Origin: Whitmania pigra
Lineage: Eukaryota; Annelida; Clitellata; Hirudinida; Haemopidae
NCBI GenBank assembly: GCA_021613335.1
Contig: JAJTWR010000416.1
Location: forward strand, 699,501-763,500
Direction of reading: 5' to 3'
DNA: 64,000 nucleotides
Part shown: one piece after another, positions 1 through 12,998 of the stretch
Numbering within the stretch: position 1 is the stretch's first letter
Layout: each line of letters begins with the position of its first letter
The notes under the pieces: model-generated
What the model was told of the DNA's origin: nothing
The model's input: only the letters and a program-made list of their open reading frames with translations
Database searches by the model: none
Position numbers and translations under genes: made by a program

Positions 1-245
1 TCTAAAGAATAAAATGTGACTTGTTTGTGAACCTGTTTAATTTTGACCTCTTAAATAATATCAACACCAACTCGATAAGTTATGGAGAAGTACATTTCAG
101 TTTTCATACAAAATATCACCCACCTAATTGATCTGATCACCTTAAGATCATAACTTATCTTGTTTTTGGAACAACAATTTGACGCACTTTCAGGAGTGCA
201 AGGTCATGGCTGAAGCAACAGTTGAGTTACCCACGCATTTGATAT

Positions 246-363
246 CATGAAGGACCTCCAGCTTCAGTTACAGGAAAGGTTTTCTGACTTGGATTCAAAG
301 GTAGAAGAAATGAGACTGTTTCAAAACCCACTTCAAGTCAGGCAAAGGGTACACCAAAATGAC
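246..363 (+). mobile_element. hAT-type transposase relic (weak)
   Basis: A short open stretch starting at ATG 247 reads MKDLQLQLQERFSDLDSKVE and ends in EMRLFQNPLQV before a stop. Seen: an LQLQLQ-type segment followed by RFSD...LFQNP. From memory, domesticated and active hAT transposases of the GTF2IRD2/ZBED5 type carry a similar RF-x-DF...LFxNPF segment in the C-terminal half. No flanking transposase sequence is intact and no terminal repeats were found, so this is at most a decayed fragment. Confidence 0.3.
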
Positions 364-1804
364 TGACCCAGTTGTCCAAGAACGCTTCTGCAACTGCTTC
401 TGCTGTGATTGGCTGGCCATTTGAATACATTCGAAACATGGTGTTGCTCTATCTATGATTGTCAACAAATATCATTTTTCTGGGGGGAAATCAGAAATAA
501 GGTTTCTGGATGGTCTAAGTAGGCCTACGATGTCTATGTGCAACGTTTAGAAACGATCATTCATTTTTTATGAGCTTAATAATATTTACTTATTTCCAAT
601 AACGTCAAGGAAATCAAAAACACAATTTCAAATTGTCCTCTTATATTCAACAACTCAGAAATTATTGCAATTCATTACTTCAACGATCATTAATTTCATT
701 TGCACTCCATAGCTAATTAATAAAATAATTTTCTAAAACATCATCTTTACGTTTAGTTCTCTATCATCATATTACAGATCCATCATCGTAACATGAATGA
801 GGATAATGTATGTAATATATTTTTCTGAATAAGTGTGTCTCGACTTATGATGGCTACTCCGGTATGTTGATTCGGCATTACAGTGCAACTTGAACAACAT
901 TGAAAATAGGCAGGCAACACCTCTCCGCCCAAAATAATCTCGTTATTCAACGGACATTAATATATCTTCCTAAAATAAATTGTCAGTGGAGATAGTCGGA
1001 GTCCCACAAACCCCAGTGTTACTCTCAATCTCGAATTAGATAAATTTAGACAGGGACATCAGTCGTTAACGGAGAACATTCCTATGGATATGGTCAGATT
1101 TAATTAAGCTGTTGTATTATCCCTTTTTATTAAAGCAGGACAACATCTTAACAAAAAAAAAAGATCACCGAGCAAATGAATGGCAAAGTAAGTTTTATTT
1201 TAATCATTATCATTTCTAAAATTAAATCCAAGAGAAGCTTGTATTATGGAAACAGTATCCCGGAGTGCTATTTATGACAAAATGAAGTTTTTCCCAAGTA
1301 ACCTTCAAATAAGTTAATTAGCAATTAAGTTAAGTGCTTGACCGATGAATGTTAACTGACTAGTTATGGTTAACTAAATCTTTTCAATAAGAAACTATTA
1401 TTAAGAAATATTAAGTTTTGAAGAAAAAAAGAGTTAAATCAAATAAAAATCTAAAATGTTGCCCACGTTATCAATTTCTCCTCCTTTCAACATACGAATT
1501 AAATCTTCTAACAAATATTCGTTACGTTTCGATATTATTAAAAATGGACTGCGGAAAGTAATTAATACTGAGTTTAATAAGTAGAACCTGTGAAATAAGA
1601 ATAAATAATTTAACTCGCCATTTCTTTAACACAGTGTTGAACCACCAGGGCAGTTCCCCGCGTTCTGAAGGATGAAAAAGTCGTTTGTTGAGGAACCACT
1701 TCATCTTAGAATGAGTGTTTCTGAAAAGTTCACCATCAAAGCCCTCGATATCTGCTTTGGTTTGCTATTAAAATATTTTGTAATTAATTGTTTACGCTTA
1801 GATT
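364..1804. other. intergenic, nothing recognised
   Basis: AT-rich DNA with no convincing exon, RNA gene or repeat array. A 60-codon minus-strand ORF at 1522-1704 shows no family motif and no splice context. Confidence 0.5.
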
Positions 1805-3648
1805 TTAATTCACTTCTTCAATGATATTCAAACTAACATTTAGGAATTGTTTGCAATTCATGCAAGCATTATGAATCTTCGACATTACGTAGAGACATTT
1901 GAGGAATTCATCGTACAAGAGATATTTCTCAAATGTTACGTCGTGATCATCAATTGATTCGTCGATATTATTTGCAATAATATGAGGTTCTAGATCATTA
2001 CAGTGGTGACAGTCTACGATTTTCATCACATCGTCTCTATAGTCGCATTTCTAAATTTTTTAAATTAGATTTTTATAGTTCATCGCACATTTAAATCAAA
2101 ATTAGTTAATCACCATTGTAAGATCGTAGAGATATCTATCCACGTCTGCAATAGTCAAAACAAGATCTCGTAGGAAGTCGGTTTTAAAATATTTCTCGAA
2201 GCCCTAAACAAAACAACTCGTACGTATATTCTTAAACCATAATTAACTGCTGCGATCATAATGACCTGTCCTTAATTGCATACCTTGTAATGGCCTATCA
2301 AAAAATTCTTCGCACGATGTATTTCCTCTTCTTCATTTTGAGCGGAAGAGAAATACAGAAATAAATGATGAATTGCCAGAAAGTTTGGTAATTCTTTTGC
2401 CAGATTCACGTAATTATCATCAAATTGGATCTAAAAATATTAGAACTAATATGTATAATAATAGATATTAATCTAATATTAATTTTCGATGTATTCAACT
2501 GTTTGTTATTAGTAACTCTACATAATGTCTGACTGATCTAGAAATGTGGTATTTCTTGTAATATTACATTCACCATATTTACTAAAAAAAAATCTTTGCG
2601 ATAAATTGAATTTGAAAACAAAAATACCTCTTGCAATAATTTCAAATTTTTCAAATTTGTCTTTTCATCTTCACATGGCTGCAAATCGTATTTATCTAGT
2701 ATAATTGTACCTGTGCCGCGATGGTGCAATATTAACAGTCAGTTAATTAGAATATTTCATGACAAGGTAGAATAAGTAACACAAAAAACAAAATTAGTCA
2801 TCAACATCATCATCAGGGCCGCCAACGGGAATTTTGGACGCCTAAGCAAATGATCCAATTTGGTGATGGAAAAGTAAAAAAATATTTTAAAAACACGGTA
2901 GACCACAAAACAATTGCCGAACCCTAAGGGCACTTGCATCCCCAAATCTTCCCTTTTTGGCGACCCTGATCACCGTAATCATTATTATAATTACATTGTC
3001 GTTTCAACCACGATATTATTTTTATGTTTTCCAATTTTTTGGCATCAGGGATTTCCTTCACTTTGGCTAGCCACAAAAATGAGCAAAAAGCTAATAGTAA
3101 AAAATATATATCATTAAAATATGTAATTATTATTAAATTATTTCATAAAATGAAAATTTAGTACTGATATGGCAAAATCCGAGATGTCCTTCGACAAATT
3201 CTCTATGTTTGTCAAGCGCAGTCTTCAAAAATATTATTCCACGGCACATATTTAATCCTCCTCTGCAGTATATTAGTTCGCACAGAATTCTGTAACAATG
3301 TATGTATTTTTAATTTTTGTTATTATTTATTATGACTGGTATCAAATAAATTATGCTACTTATTATATTTATACTACCAACATAACAATGCCCAGGTTAC
3401 TTCCAGGAATTGTCACATCCGTCAAGTGCTCTAGGAACTGAAGAAATACTGTGTCCAACAGTCTACACTTGACTCTTAAGAACTTTGAAAAAGAGATTAT
3501 GTGCACATTATTTTATTTGTATCACTGACATTTAACATCTATAAAATTAATATCTACTAATTGTGTGAAATAAAATGGGAATTTTAAAATGAATAACAAT
3601 GTCAGAATGATGATGCAAGAATTCATACCACACTTTTGTAGATAGCAT
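1805..3648 (-). CDS. unrecognised seven-exon gene, about 252 residues
   Basis: Seven minus-strand exons join with matching phases and GT..AG borders: 3629-3648 (tentative start), 3401-3448, 3165-3289, 2628-2710, 2284-2430, 2114-2203 and 1805-2050 (stop). The total is exactly 759 nt. Seen: no signal peptide or membrane segment, a cysteine-rich stretch early (CELIYCRGGLNMC), an acidic run in exon 5 (NEEEEIH), and a last exon with two cysteine/histidine groups (DCHHCND and NACMNCKQ) and a helical, charged character. I do not recognise the family and assign no function. The 20-nt first exon is the weakest part; the gene may extend further upstream. It is isolated between intergenic stretches. Consistency of six splice phases argues it is real. 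Confidence 0.5.
2814..2846 (+). repeat. dispersed GGGCC-type repeat, copy 1
   Basis: A block beginning CAGGGCCGCCAACGGG followed by AATTTTGGACGCC resembles a second block at 9878-9911 in the same orientation. It lies in an intron of the unrecognised gene. It is probably the edge of an old DNA transposon; no inverted partner was identified. Confidence 0.3.
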
Positions 3649-4700
3649 AAAATGAACGAAAGCATATGTTTATGAAATCCATATTTGTCGTTTTTGAATA
3701 ATTACCTAAAAGGGGAAGTATTATTTCTCAACAGATAACTTCATATTCCTTAATTTTAAACTCAAGACAAAATGAGGCACAAACTTGATAAATTTGCGGA
3801 AAATATGTCTTCGTTTGGATAAAAAATATCATATAATTCGCAAAGGCTTGTGTCTGTTACGTTAGGCATGTGGGAACTAAAATATTTCAAATAAACATTA
3901 AAAATATTTTTCACTAATAATTTTAAAATTATCTATATTATGCAATTAGTTTCTTTTTATTTCATAATTTCACTTAGTGTTTATGTTCATTGCACTTGAA
4001 ACATATCCAATTAAAAAACAATTTTCAACGAATTCAAACATCTACCTCAAAACAGCCGATATTTTCATAAATAATTCCAAGCCTTCTTCTGATACCTGAC
4101 AACATATTTTATGTTTTGATGTCTTAAAACATTTTAATGCGAGCTATTTTTAGAAATAAAGATGAAACCTCCAATTTCTTTTTGTCTGTTTTACTTAATT
4201 TTTTCAATGACTCGATCAACCATTCTTCTGTTTAAATTTGAAAATACAACTTTTAATTTGTATTAGAAATATTTTAATCCTAAGTAATTAATAATAGTAA
4301 ATCGGGATATAAATGATGGAAATAAATAATGCAGTTTTATAACGAATGCCCAAAGGATATTTAAAAACGGTTTGACAGTCTGCTTCGTTCATGCCTATCT
4401 TTGATGTAAATCATGGATATCATGTCTGTCAGGCATAGATAATGTACTTCATTGTATATCGAAATATATTGATCGAAAATGCGAGGGATTTGCGCTCGAA
4501 AAAACTATTTTATTAAATAGTCCGTTGCATTAAGACGGTATTTCCACAACGGAGGTTCAAATCAGCGTGGCTACTCGAATGATCTAGCGAAACATTTATA
4601 TCGAATTCTGCGTTATGATTGCTCATTCCTCTGCTGAAAGGCTTTCGGAGATGATGAAATGCTTGCAACACAATTAGATACATATGTATATGGCAAAAGC
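3649..4700. other. intergenic, nothing recognised
   Basis: AT-rich with no exon-like segment that I can support. It is the upstream flank of the unrecognised minus-strand gene ending at 1805, so promoter or missing 5' exons could lie here. Confidence 0.4.
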
Positions 4701-4780
4701 CAGATATGTCATTTCAGCTTTTTCCAAGTTGGGCAAACCATCGCACGAATCGAGGAGACGACTATTTTTTTGCTTCTAAC
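4701..4780 (+). repeat. dispersed repeat family A, copy 1
   Basis: The block reads ATGTCATTTCAGCTTTTTCC, then GGGCAAACCATCGCACGAATC and GAGGAGACGACTATTTTTTT. The same ordered words occur at 34345-34420 and 63113-63286. Only the last copy shows terminal inverted repeats, so this one is taken as a truncated or decayed non-autonomous element. Confidence 0.55.
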
Positions 4781-4786
4781 CAAATT

Positions 4787-5161
4787 TCAAGAATGGGGAG
4801 TAAATGCTCGTATAAAATAAGGAAATGACATTTTTTGCGTTAAGTCTAAACTAAGGGAGCGAACTATAGCAACGTAATTTCCGCGACATGCTTTTTGGAG
4901 AATCATCAAATCATTCAAGTCAACCACTCGGCCACTTTTAGTTTTTCCTAAAACCAAATTCATTTTTAGTGAGCTTACAGGCATCGATGGGAATAAAATC
5001 ACCAAGCATTTGATAGCTTTTAAACATTGCATAAGTCCATGAGTCTGATTTTTCTGTTCAAACTTCGTAAGCACGCGCACAAACAATTTTGAAATCGCTA
5101 AGATAATACACTTATTTACATTTGTTAAAGTTATTATGTTTACCCATTTTGCTATCATCAA
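4787..5161 (-). other. unexplained 124-codon ORF next to repeat A
   Basis: An uninterrupted 375-nt reading frame beside repeat A. No motif is recognised, no splice sites were matched to neighbours, and composition is not clearly coding. It could be chance, a transposon remnant or an exon of an unknown gene. Confidence 0.2.
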
Positions 5162-7085
5162 CCGACATTTTGAATTAATGCTTTATACGCTCAGCTATTT
5201 ATAGTATAATATAATACAACATGCAATGCATGACAATGTTGTCTGAAAATTCTCAAAATCCTTTAACAACCAAAAACTTTTATAGTTTGTTAGTTTATAG
5301 CTGTTTTAAATTTAATTTTAAAATGTAATTACATTTTTAGTACGTATTTTAAAAAAGTAACAAATGCTAACTCTATAAATTGTTAAGTTATGCAAAACAT
5401 TTCTTAAATTTTCATATTTAACATGTAACTGCTTTGGATAGCGCAAATAGAGCTCGATCACAAATTCTGCTTCAAAGTTTTCAAACAATAATTAAAAATA
5501 GTTCTCAATTTTGTAATTTTGTTGAATCCTCATCCTCTCTCATCTTTCTTCTATTTTTTTTAAAAGCAATCAACGTATTTTTATCTTTATCGGTTGATGT
5601 TCAATAGTCTCTAAAAAGGAAGTGGAACAAGGGCAGTTATCATCTTCGTATAATACAACATGCTAGCAAACAACCACTGTCGGTGCAATACAAGTTGTCG
5701 CATCAAAAGACATTGATATTCCCCTCATTAACATAAACTAGTCTTAAAAGGAGTCTTTGAAATCCTGATTTACCTTCTTATTTGTCGAAAGTAAGTAATT
5801 AATTTCGTTCAATAATATCATCAAATTTTTTGTTTCTATAAGCAATTGGGACTACTTGTGCGGTATAAGTTTTATGTAGTAAATGATGGGTAGGATTGCA
5901 TTATTTAATAATAAAATCAAGATATGTTACAAAATCTTAATAATTATTAATTAAAATAAATAGATAAGTTCACCTGTTAATAGTTTGCCATTTGCCAGGT
6001 TGTTATTTTGACATGGAACTGCTTAACCTGTAGCTTGCTGGGGCTGCTCTTGCTTATTATGTTAAAATAAAGTTAGACTTTTCTCTCTATATCTTGTTTT
6101 ATTTTCAAAACAAAATTTTACACCTAATATTACAACTAGTTTTTTTTAATTTTTAAATGTGACAAATATCAAACATTCTTAAAATATTACAATGTACAGT
6201 GTCTTACTCAACAAATTAACACTTAATTTGATTTACATTTTCACGAGGTATCATTTTTTTAATTTCATAATTTTATGACAAAATTTTTATATCAAATCAT
6301 TGCCACGATTGTGTGTGAAGCATAACAAATAATAAAAAAATACAGTGCGTGGAAGGTTACAAGCATCCCTTAATTATAGCGTAACTCCTGAAATATTGAA
6401 CTGATCAATGCAAAATTTGCATATATATACATTGCGATACTAGACACCTTTTCCAAATTTATTTTTAATTCATAAAATAATGGTTGGAAATTCGTCAAAA
6501 CGTCATTTTTTGGTCTTAGAAAAAGGTTGCAAGCACTTTGGAAAAATTCAATTTGTGGCTAAATTATCATAAAAATAATTTATAAATTTTGTGCAAACAT
6601 TATTTTTAGAAACAAATAACATGTCTTTTGTTATTTAAAATATTTACATGCATATATTTATTTGATTTGCACTTGTCTTCAAATTATTCCACGCTTTCAT
6701 TATGGCCTCTGCCAGCTTTCCTTTTCCATCTATATATCTTTTATTGCCAATCATTCTCCAAAAATATTCAATTTATATTATTCATAAATGAAGCATGATA
6801 ATTGGATTTATATTATATACATAGTTCAATATATAATATATATATACAGTTCAATATTTAAGAGTTAAATAAGAAATAAGGCTTGTCACCTTTCCATATT
6901 ATTTTTGTTTTGATTTACCCAATCGGTCAGAAGGAAGTTGCAACAAACTGCAGGAATTTGTCCAAATATGCGGAGAACTTTTACAATTATTTAAAAATGT
7001 GCTTTGTGATTTGTCAAGGGATTTTTTTTAAAATGAATGATGTTACATTTTATCACATATTGATACTAAATTAAGCAATCACGAA
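5162..7085. other. intergenic, nothing recognised
   Basis: Very AT-rich sequence with homopolymer runs and TA-rich stretches near 6780-6860. No gene, RNA or ordered repeat is supported. Confidence 0.5.
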
Positions 7086-8410
7086 TTACAGACCGATTTC
7101 AATTTTACCGTACTTCTCAAAATTCTTCGAAAAAGCCATGTACCATCGAAGCATCTCATTCCTAGATAAATTTTCCGTCATCCGTGGGAAGTCAGTTTGG
7201 CTTCCGGCAGAACCACTCCATCTACATGCCCATTTCAATTCTGCATTCAAAGATTCCAGATGCTTTGGATCGGGGGCAGGTAACAATTAGCGTCTTCTTG
7301 GACCTCGCAAAGGCATTCGACACCGTGAACCATGAAATCCTGCTTGACAAGCTTAATCACTACGGAGTCAGAGGCAAATGTCTGGAGTGGTATCGGAGTT
7401 ATCTACATCACCGAAGTCAGCTAGTCTCGTTCAATGGCTGCTACTCATCTGCTGAACTTGTTACTTTAAGCGTGCCTCAGGCTCTGTACTGGGCCCTTTG
7501 CTTTTTTTCATTTATGTAATTCGCCAGAGATTCTGGATTTTTTGTTATTTGCGGATGATACGACTATATTTATGTCTGCCAGCGATATTATAACTTTGCA
7601 TAATGTTACGAACAGTGAACTTGAAAAGTGGCTGACTGGTGTAATGCAAATTTTTTGTCTCTCAATGTAAAAAAACAGTTTATATGGTATTTCGCGGCGT
7701 TAGGAAAAAACTATGCTTGGACGATCTTTCTATATCTATTGCTGGTACTCCTTTGACTCGTGTTGCGTCTTCTAAATTTCTTGGGGTTGTAATAGATGAT
7801 CATCTTTCTTTTAAATCTCATATTAATCACATAGTCAAAAAGATCTCCAGCAATATTGGTCTAATCTCACGTATACGACATTACATCACTTCAAAGGTAG
7901 CTATCACATTGTATTGTTGCTTCTGTATAATAATGAGGTCAAAGCAAAAGGCCTGAGAAGAGATCGGCTAGAAGAGAATCAAACGAGGTAGGAGGCAAGA
8001 AGTTATTTTGGAGTGAAAAGTGCTATTTTATTGATCTGAAGTACCACTGAGTTCAGTGTCCCATAGTATTACTTTCTTATATATCCATATCTAAATTATT
8101 GTAATTTAATATGGGCATCCAATTACGCTACTAACTTACGTCCTTTACTCATTCTTCAAAAGACATTTGTGTTTACCGTATAACTCTCATACAGATAATA
8201 TTTTCAAAAAGTTCAAATTACTCAAACTTCACCAGATAAATCTCCTTCATGCCGGTATTTTCATGATCATCAAATGTTGCCTGCATCATTTGGTCGTATG
8301 TTCTCAAAAGTCTCATCCTTCCATTCATATAATATTCGTTCATCTCGGGATTATAGCTTTTGTTAAATTGAATGTTCAACACCGCTCCATAATTTGTTTA
8401 GGTCCAACTA
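7086..8410 (+). mobile_element. decayed non-LTR retrotransposon (reverse transcriptase)
   Basis: Pieces of a LINE reverse transcriptase appear in order over several frames: NYRPISILP at 7087, the finger/palm motif LDLAKAFDTVNHEILLDKLN near 7300-7355, GVRG..LEWYRSYL, a frameshifted PQG..LGP motif near 7470-7500, the active-site motif LLFADD near 7541-7560, FLGVVIDDHLSF near 7780, and LNYCNLIWA near 8092. The ordering and motifs fit the jockey/CR1-like part of the non-LTR family. Frameshifts and stops separate the pieces, so it is dead. About 130 bp of unrelated sequence near 7930-8070 interrupts the thumb region and may be a later insertion. The 5' end, endonuclease and 3' tail are missing. 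Confidence 0.88.
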
Positions 8411-9209
8411 GAGTTGTAAAAAAAACATGTTTTTTTGGTCTGAGTTTTTTATGTGTTTTTTATGAGTTTTTTTATGTTTTTTGTTTTTTTAAATTTATTG
8501 AAAAATGATAGTTCATGATTAGACAAACAGATTTATTGCAACTTCAAAAGCAAAATGAAATCCTTCAAAGACATACATTTCAGTTTCATTAGTAAATAAA
8601 TCCTGTCTCACAAATCAAACACCAGCTGTCCAATAACTCCATTTCAACCACAAAATAATTCAAACTCATACGTGCCATGCGTTGAAGACGCAAAAACACG
8701 TTCATAAGTATCCGAAAAAAGCAATGTGCCAACCGATATTTTTGAAAGGATCACAACAGGCAAGTGCCTTGTTAGAATGTTACCACTGTTACCATGTCAT
8801 ATAGTTTAGGATAATTATTTGACCACATTAAAAGTTTCAAATATTGCCATAAATTCATAATTGGAATGTGTTGCATGGTAAGTATTATTGTGGTATATCA
8901 TTGAGCTTCTAGTCACAAATGATCACTAAGCTCGAACAAAAAACGATCGCGCTCATCAAATTAGATTTTCGGCTTCTAAACAATTTGTCCTGTTTCCGAG
9001 TCCATGGGAGATTCCGTTGTCCAAAAGTCCATAAGTCTAGCTAAAATATTTTTAAAAATTGATGACAACCTCAAATGAAATTCTTTAACTTTCTAAAATT
9101 GATTTCGATGTCAAATTGAGTCCATAACAAGAGTTTAAAAGGGTCAGGGAGTTAAATTAAATGTTTAAATTTTAAACGTCGCGGTCCTCACCGGTCGAGG
9201 TCGTGGTCT
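8411..9209. other. intergenic, low-complexity T-rich start
   Basis: Starts with a T-rich run (8418-8500) and then unremarkable AT-rich DNA. It forms the 3' flank of the minus-strand zinc-finger gene. No gene is supported. Confidence 0.45.
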
Positions 9210-9586
9210 TTATTGCTCAGCTGCGTGGCCATGAAGTTCCACCACGTGGTCCCAGAGATCATCTCTTGTCACGAACCTTGAAGTCTTGCAGATGACGCAC
9301 ACCCAGATGCCATTGTTGGGTGAAACTTTAAAGAAATATTTGCGTTTAAACAAAGAAAACTCAGGCTAGTCTTAAATATTTAGCATTATATGCGATGCCA
9401 AATTTATTATTAAGTATTAATTAAATTATTAAGTAAATTATCGCTATTAAATTATGGACCTTTGCATTGAAGCTTGCGTCCTAATTTCTGGTGTCTGTTC
9501 AATGCGTCAATATCTCTGTGGAAGTTGGTGTGGCATTTCGTACAGCGGTACGGACGAGGAGGGTAAGCCACTGGCTGAAGACTTTC
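9210..9586 (-). CDS. C2H2 zinc-finger protein, 3' exons (partial)
   Basis: Two minus-strand exons, 9460-9586 and 9210-9325 (stop at 9210), join in phase 1. The first encodes YRCTKCHTNFHRDIDALNRH, a C-x2-C-x12-H finger core; the second encodes WVCVICKTSRFVTRDDLWDH followed by VVELH, giving C-x2-C-x13-H-x4-H, then ends HGHAAEQ. These are classical-looking C2H2 zinc-finger spacings, so nucleic-acid binding is likely, but the specific protein is unknown. A possible further upstream exon at 10557-10594 fits the phase (encoding VNVELLKREE). The start and any other exons were not found, so the gene is partial. Confidence 0.6.
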
Positions 9587-12500
9587 CTGTAAGACCCATA
9601 TCACAAGTTTTGAAGTGCCAGGCAATGCCAAATGAAAGGCGTAAAATGATGCTTAATTTAAACAATTACAAAGAAGTTAAAATAATAATTAAAACGAATT
9701 AATGTGAGTATACTTTTTTCATTTCCTTGTGGTTTTATTCTAAAGGATCAATCTTTCAAAACCTGGAGCTTCAAACCCTCAAACGATAGCAAAACTTTCA
9801 GCTCCCTCACGCTGTCAAACAACGAATCAGTAAAGTATAATGACCCGAATAACAACAAATGAATAATCATTATCACAACCAGGGCCACGGACAGAAATTT
9901 CGGGCCCCTAGTTGTACATACAATCATCGTTGTCACTATCACCCGCATTATTATCCTCATCAACAAAATGCAAATTCACAAAGTAAACAAATTTCTCAAC
10001 AATATTTGTTACCTAACAACGTCGTTTAATTGTTGTTGTCGGCACCAACACTAATACTATTTATAATAATCAAGAATGCCATTTTTCCCATAAAATCGAC
10101 ATTTTGGCGATAATGAACGGTTCATGGATCCTAAAATGATGCTTAAAATTATGAATAAGATTACAAAGCGAAGTTTGGATGGCAGACACGTTGTTTAATG
10201 TTTTAGAGACAACAGTGAAAACTGTATTTGGTGAATTAACAAAAGTAAATTATATATATTTCATGTTTTAATGTTATAATTTTAATGCATTTTGTTAATG
10301 CAATGCTTTATCAATGCACAATATACGAAGAAGGACGGGTTAAGTTTAGTTCTTAAAATGGATTACTATAATTAACTTTGTCTAAAAACGCAATAACTGT
10401 GCAGGTTTAGAAGTAATTCGATTTCCAATGTTTATAGAAGCCTCAATGAAAGCGTTGACTTAAACATTTTTAAGTTTGTTCATGAATTTAAACAATAAGA
10501 AATTTCAAACAACGTTAAAATATGTGGCTCAGTATTCTGGAAAGCAAATCATTTACCTCTTCCCTTTTTAGCAGTTCCACGTTCACAAACAAGCCTCACA
10601 AAACAAGCTTGAAACAATGAATAATTTTCTGTTCTGTAAGGAATTATCACACTAGAAGAATTATTAGTTCTAAAACTTCTCAACCGCAATACCTCACCGA
10701 ACAATATCTTTCCGAGCACTTGACGAGTATTTATTCATGAAACTTCGATGACCATATAAGGCAATTTTTTAAGGCGATGTTATGAGGTTCACAACATTGC
10801 GTGCCATTTTTTAAAGAGCAATTGCGCAACAATATTTTTATAGGCTCTAATGTCACCACCATTTGGTTAAAAAACGTTGTAATTTATTTAAAATCTTTTC
10901 ACGAGAGAAATTAACAAGATGTTAACTAAAACAATTTTCAATTTTGAATTTTCAGTCGAGTTCAGATTTAGTTTCATGTGACGTTTATAATTTATTATAT
11001 TTCATTCATTCAAAACGTTAAAATGAAGTTTGGTACGTAACATTCGCTAGCAATATTGAACCGCTATCTTGTCCAAACGTCAAAATGTATTAAAGTTTCC
11101 CACGTGAAATGATTAACCATGGACGACGACTTGGCCTCGGAGGATTTTCGAATTACACTTTCTTACTACGCACCCCCGAATGCCTGCATCTTAGTTTTGA
11201 GGTAACATTGGGATTTTGCTTTGGAATATGGAGTTGGGAGGCAAATGAATGTTTGGAAAAGATGCATGTTAGATTGTTATTGGTTCAGAGAGGCAATGGT
11301 GGGTAAGGTTTACGAATGCAACGATCGCTGCACGATCCAATGAGAATGAACATAGCCGTGCTGTGAATTACAGTCCCGCGTATCAGCTCTCTAGTGCTCA
11401 GAGCATGTGCGCGCAAAAGCGAGAGTGGGCGTGAGCGGTTTTTTTTGACGGATCATCTGATTTCGTAGTAGTATTTTATTTAAAGTCAATTCCATAACGA
11501 GATGATTTAGACTAATCATCTGATTTCGAATCTGCTGCTGTAATAGGGACCCTAAATAGCAGTTGTGGAGGTGGAAGAGGGCTGGAAAGGTGCAATTAAC
11601 TTTTCCGTATGATCCGAGACATTGTTGTCCACGACAGATTGCAAAGAGGCGCATGAATTTTCTTGAAATTATGTCGGCGAGTGGTTTGGTCAGCTGTTTG
11701 CATAAATGCTTTGTAGATATTGATTGGTGGATTATCGATATGCCCCGTCGCCATGCTCCGTTGTACGTGCCTGCTACAATCGCTTAAGTGATTTTTCGTA
11801 TTACGTATTACGAGCCACGCAAACTGATGTAGTTTTCCAAGTTATTCAAAAGTTGTGCGCATTTGTCAGCCGCCTAAGTTCTCACTTTTTCCAATGACCT
11901 TAAAGTTGAGACTTAGCGCGAAATTAGTCGCTTTAAACCATATTCGCAGATTGCTGTCCCAATTGATTGGCAACATCATCGTACTCATTCTGTCTCTCTT
12001 CCTAGTTTTGCAATTCCTCCAAAGTGAACCAGAAGTAGAACACCTGTAAACTACCTCATCATATCACCCCACCTTGAACCACCACGACAAGAGTTACGGA
12101 TGCGTACCTCATTGTTTCACCATCCCCAAAAACCACCCATTAAGAAATGGTTCACCTTCTAGGCCTGCCATAGAATTGATGATATTTAATTGCTCCAACA
12201 TAGAAACAGAATGATAACAGCAGATATCGAAGACACAAGTACAGGAAGAATTATACACGAACGAAGCAGAAACTCCGAGAAAAATCTTGATTTTCTGCAA
12301 CACTGGATTTTAGAAACACGATTTCGACCTTTTGTACATCATTTTGGAGGTGAATATATTAGAAAATTCAAAAACAGAAATATGCAGAAACATTTGAATG
12401 CCTGTGGAGGGAGTTAACCAACTCGTCAGCCAACTTTAAAAAACAGTTCAAGTCTCAATGCCATTGAGAAAAAATCTTTGTTCAAGTTGTCAGACCCTCT

Positions 12501-12998
12501 CGCCGACGATTGCATGATTTCAAAAAGAAAATAAATTTGTAAAAAATGCAGAACAGATAAAAACAAGAACTTTGCATTTTAGACGAGAGTATCCGAATGA
12601 CGAATGACGACAGACATTTTCATTGCAAAGGAGGTTTTGGTTATTCAGCTTATTCAGCACTGCTCGTCGAGCAAATTATTGAATGTTTGCAAAGGAAATT
12701 TTCAACTGACAACTTTTAAATGAATTAAAAATAAAAACCAGATGATGGCCATAATTCTCGACAATTTAGATCATCACAGTTGTTGTGTCGACATCATGGT
12801 CACATCATCATGATCATCATCGTCACAGTAATCATTTTAGATCATAATCATAACCTTCAAGCGAACATTTGATGGCAACAGCAGTAACAACCAAACAAGT
12901 ACATGGTTCAACTGATGGCAATTAACAGGCTTCAATTAACAATTAATTAATTCATTAATTAACTAATAACTTAAAATGGCAAACTGCATTCCAAAAGC
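9587..12998. other. mostly intergenic; possible zinc-finger 5' exons
   Basis: Contains a possible zinc-finger exon (10557-10594, minus), the second GGGCC-type repeat (9878-9911), and several 60-90-codon ORFs on both strands near 11.1-12.4 kb without recognised motifs or splice partners. The segment 11450-11540 holds two copies of an ATCATCTGATTTCG word. The remainder looks like ordinary non-coding DNA and the 3' flank of JAK. Confidence 0.4.
9878..9911 (+). repeat. dispersed GGGCC-type repeat, copy 2
   Basis: CAGGGCCACGGACAGAAATT followed by TCGGGCCCCT aligns with the block at 2814-2846. It is an old dispersed repeat fragment; the full element is not visible. Confidence 0.3.

Noticed and set aside
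2757..2945. 62-codon minus ORF in the unrecognised gene
   Set aside because: It overlaps the dispersed GGGCC-type repeat and is not in frame with the spliced exons.
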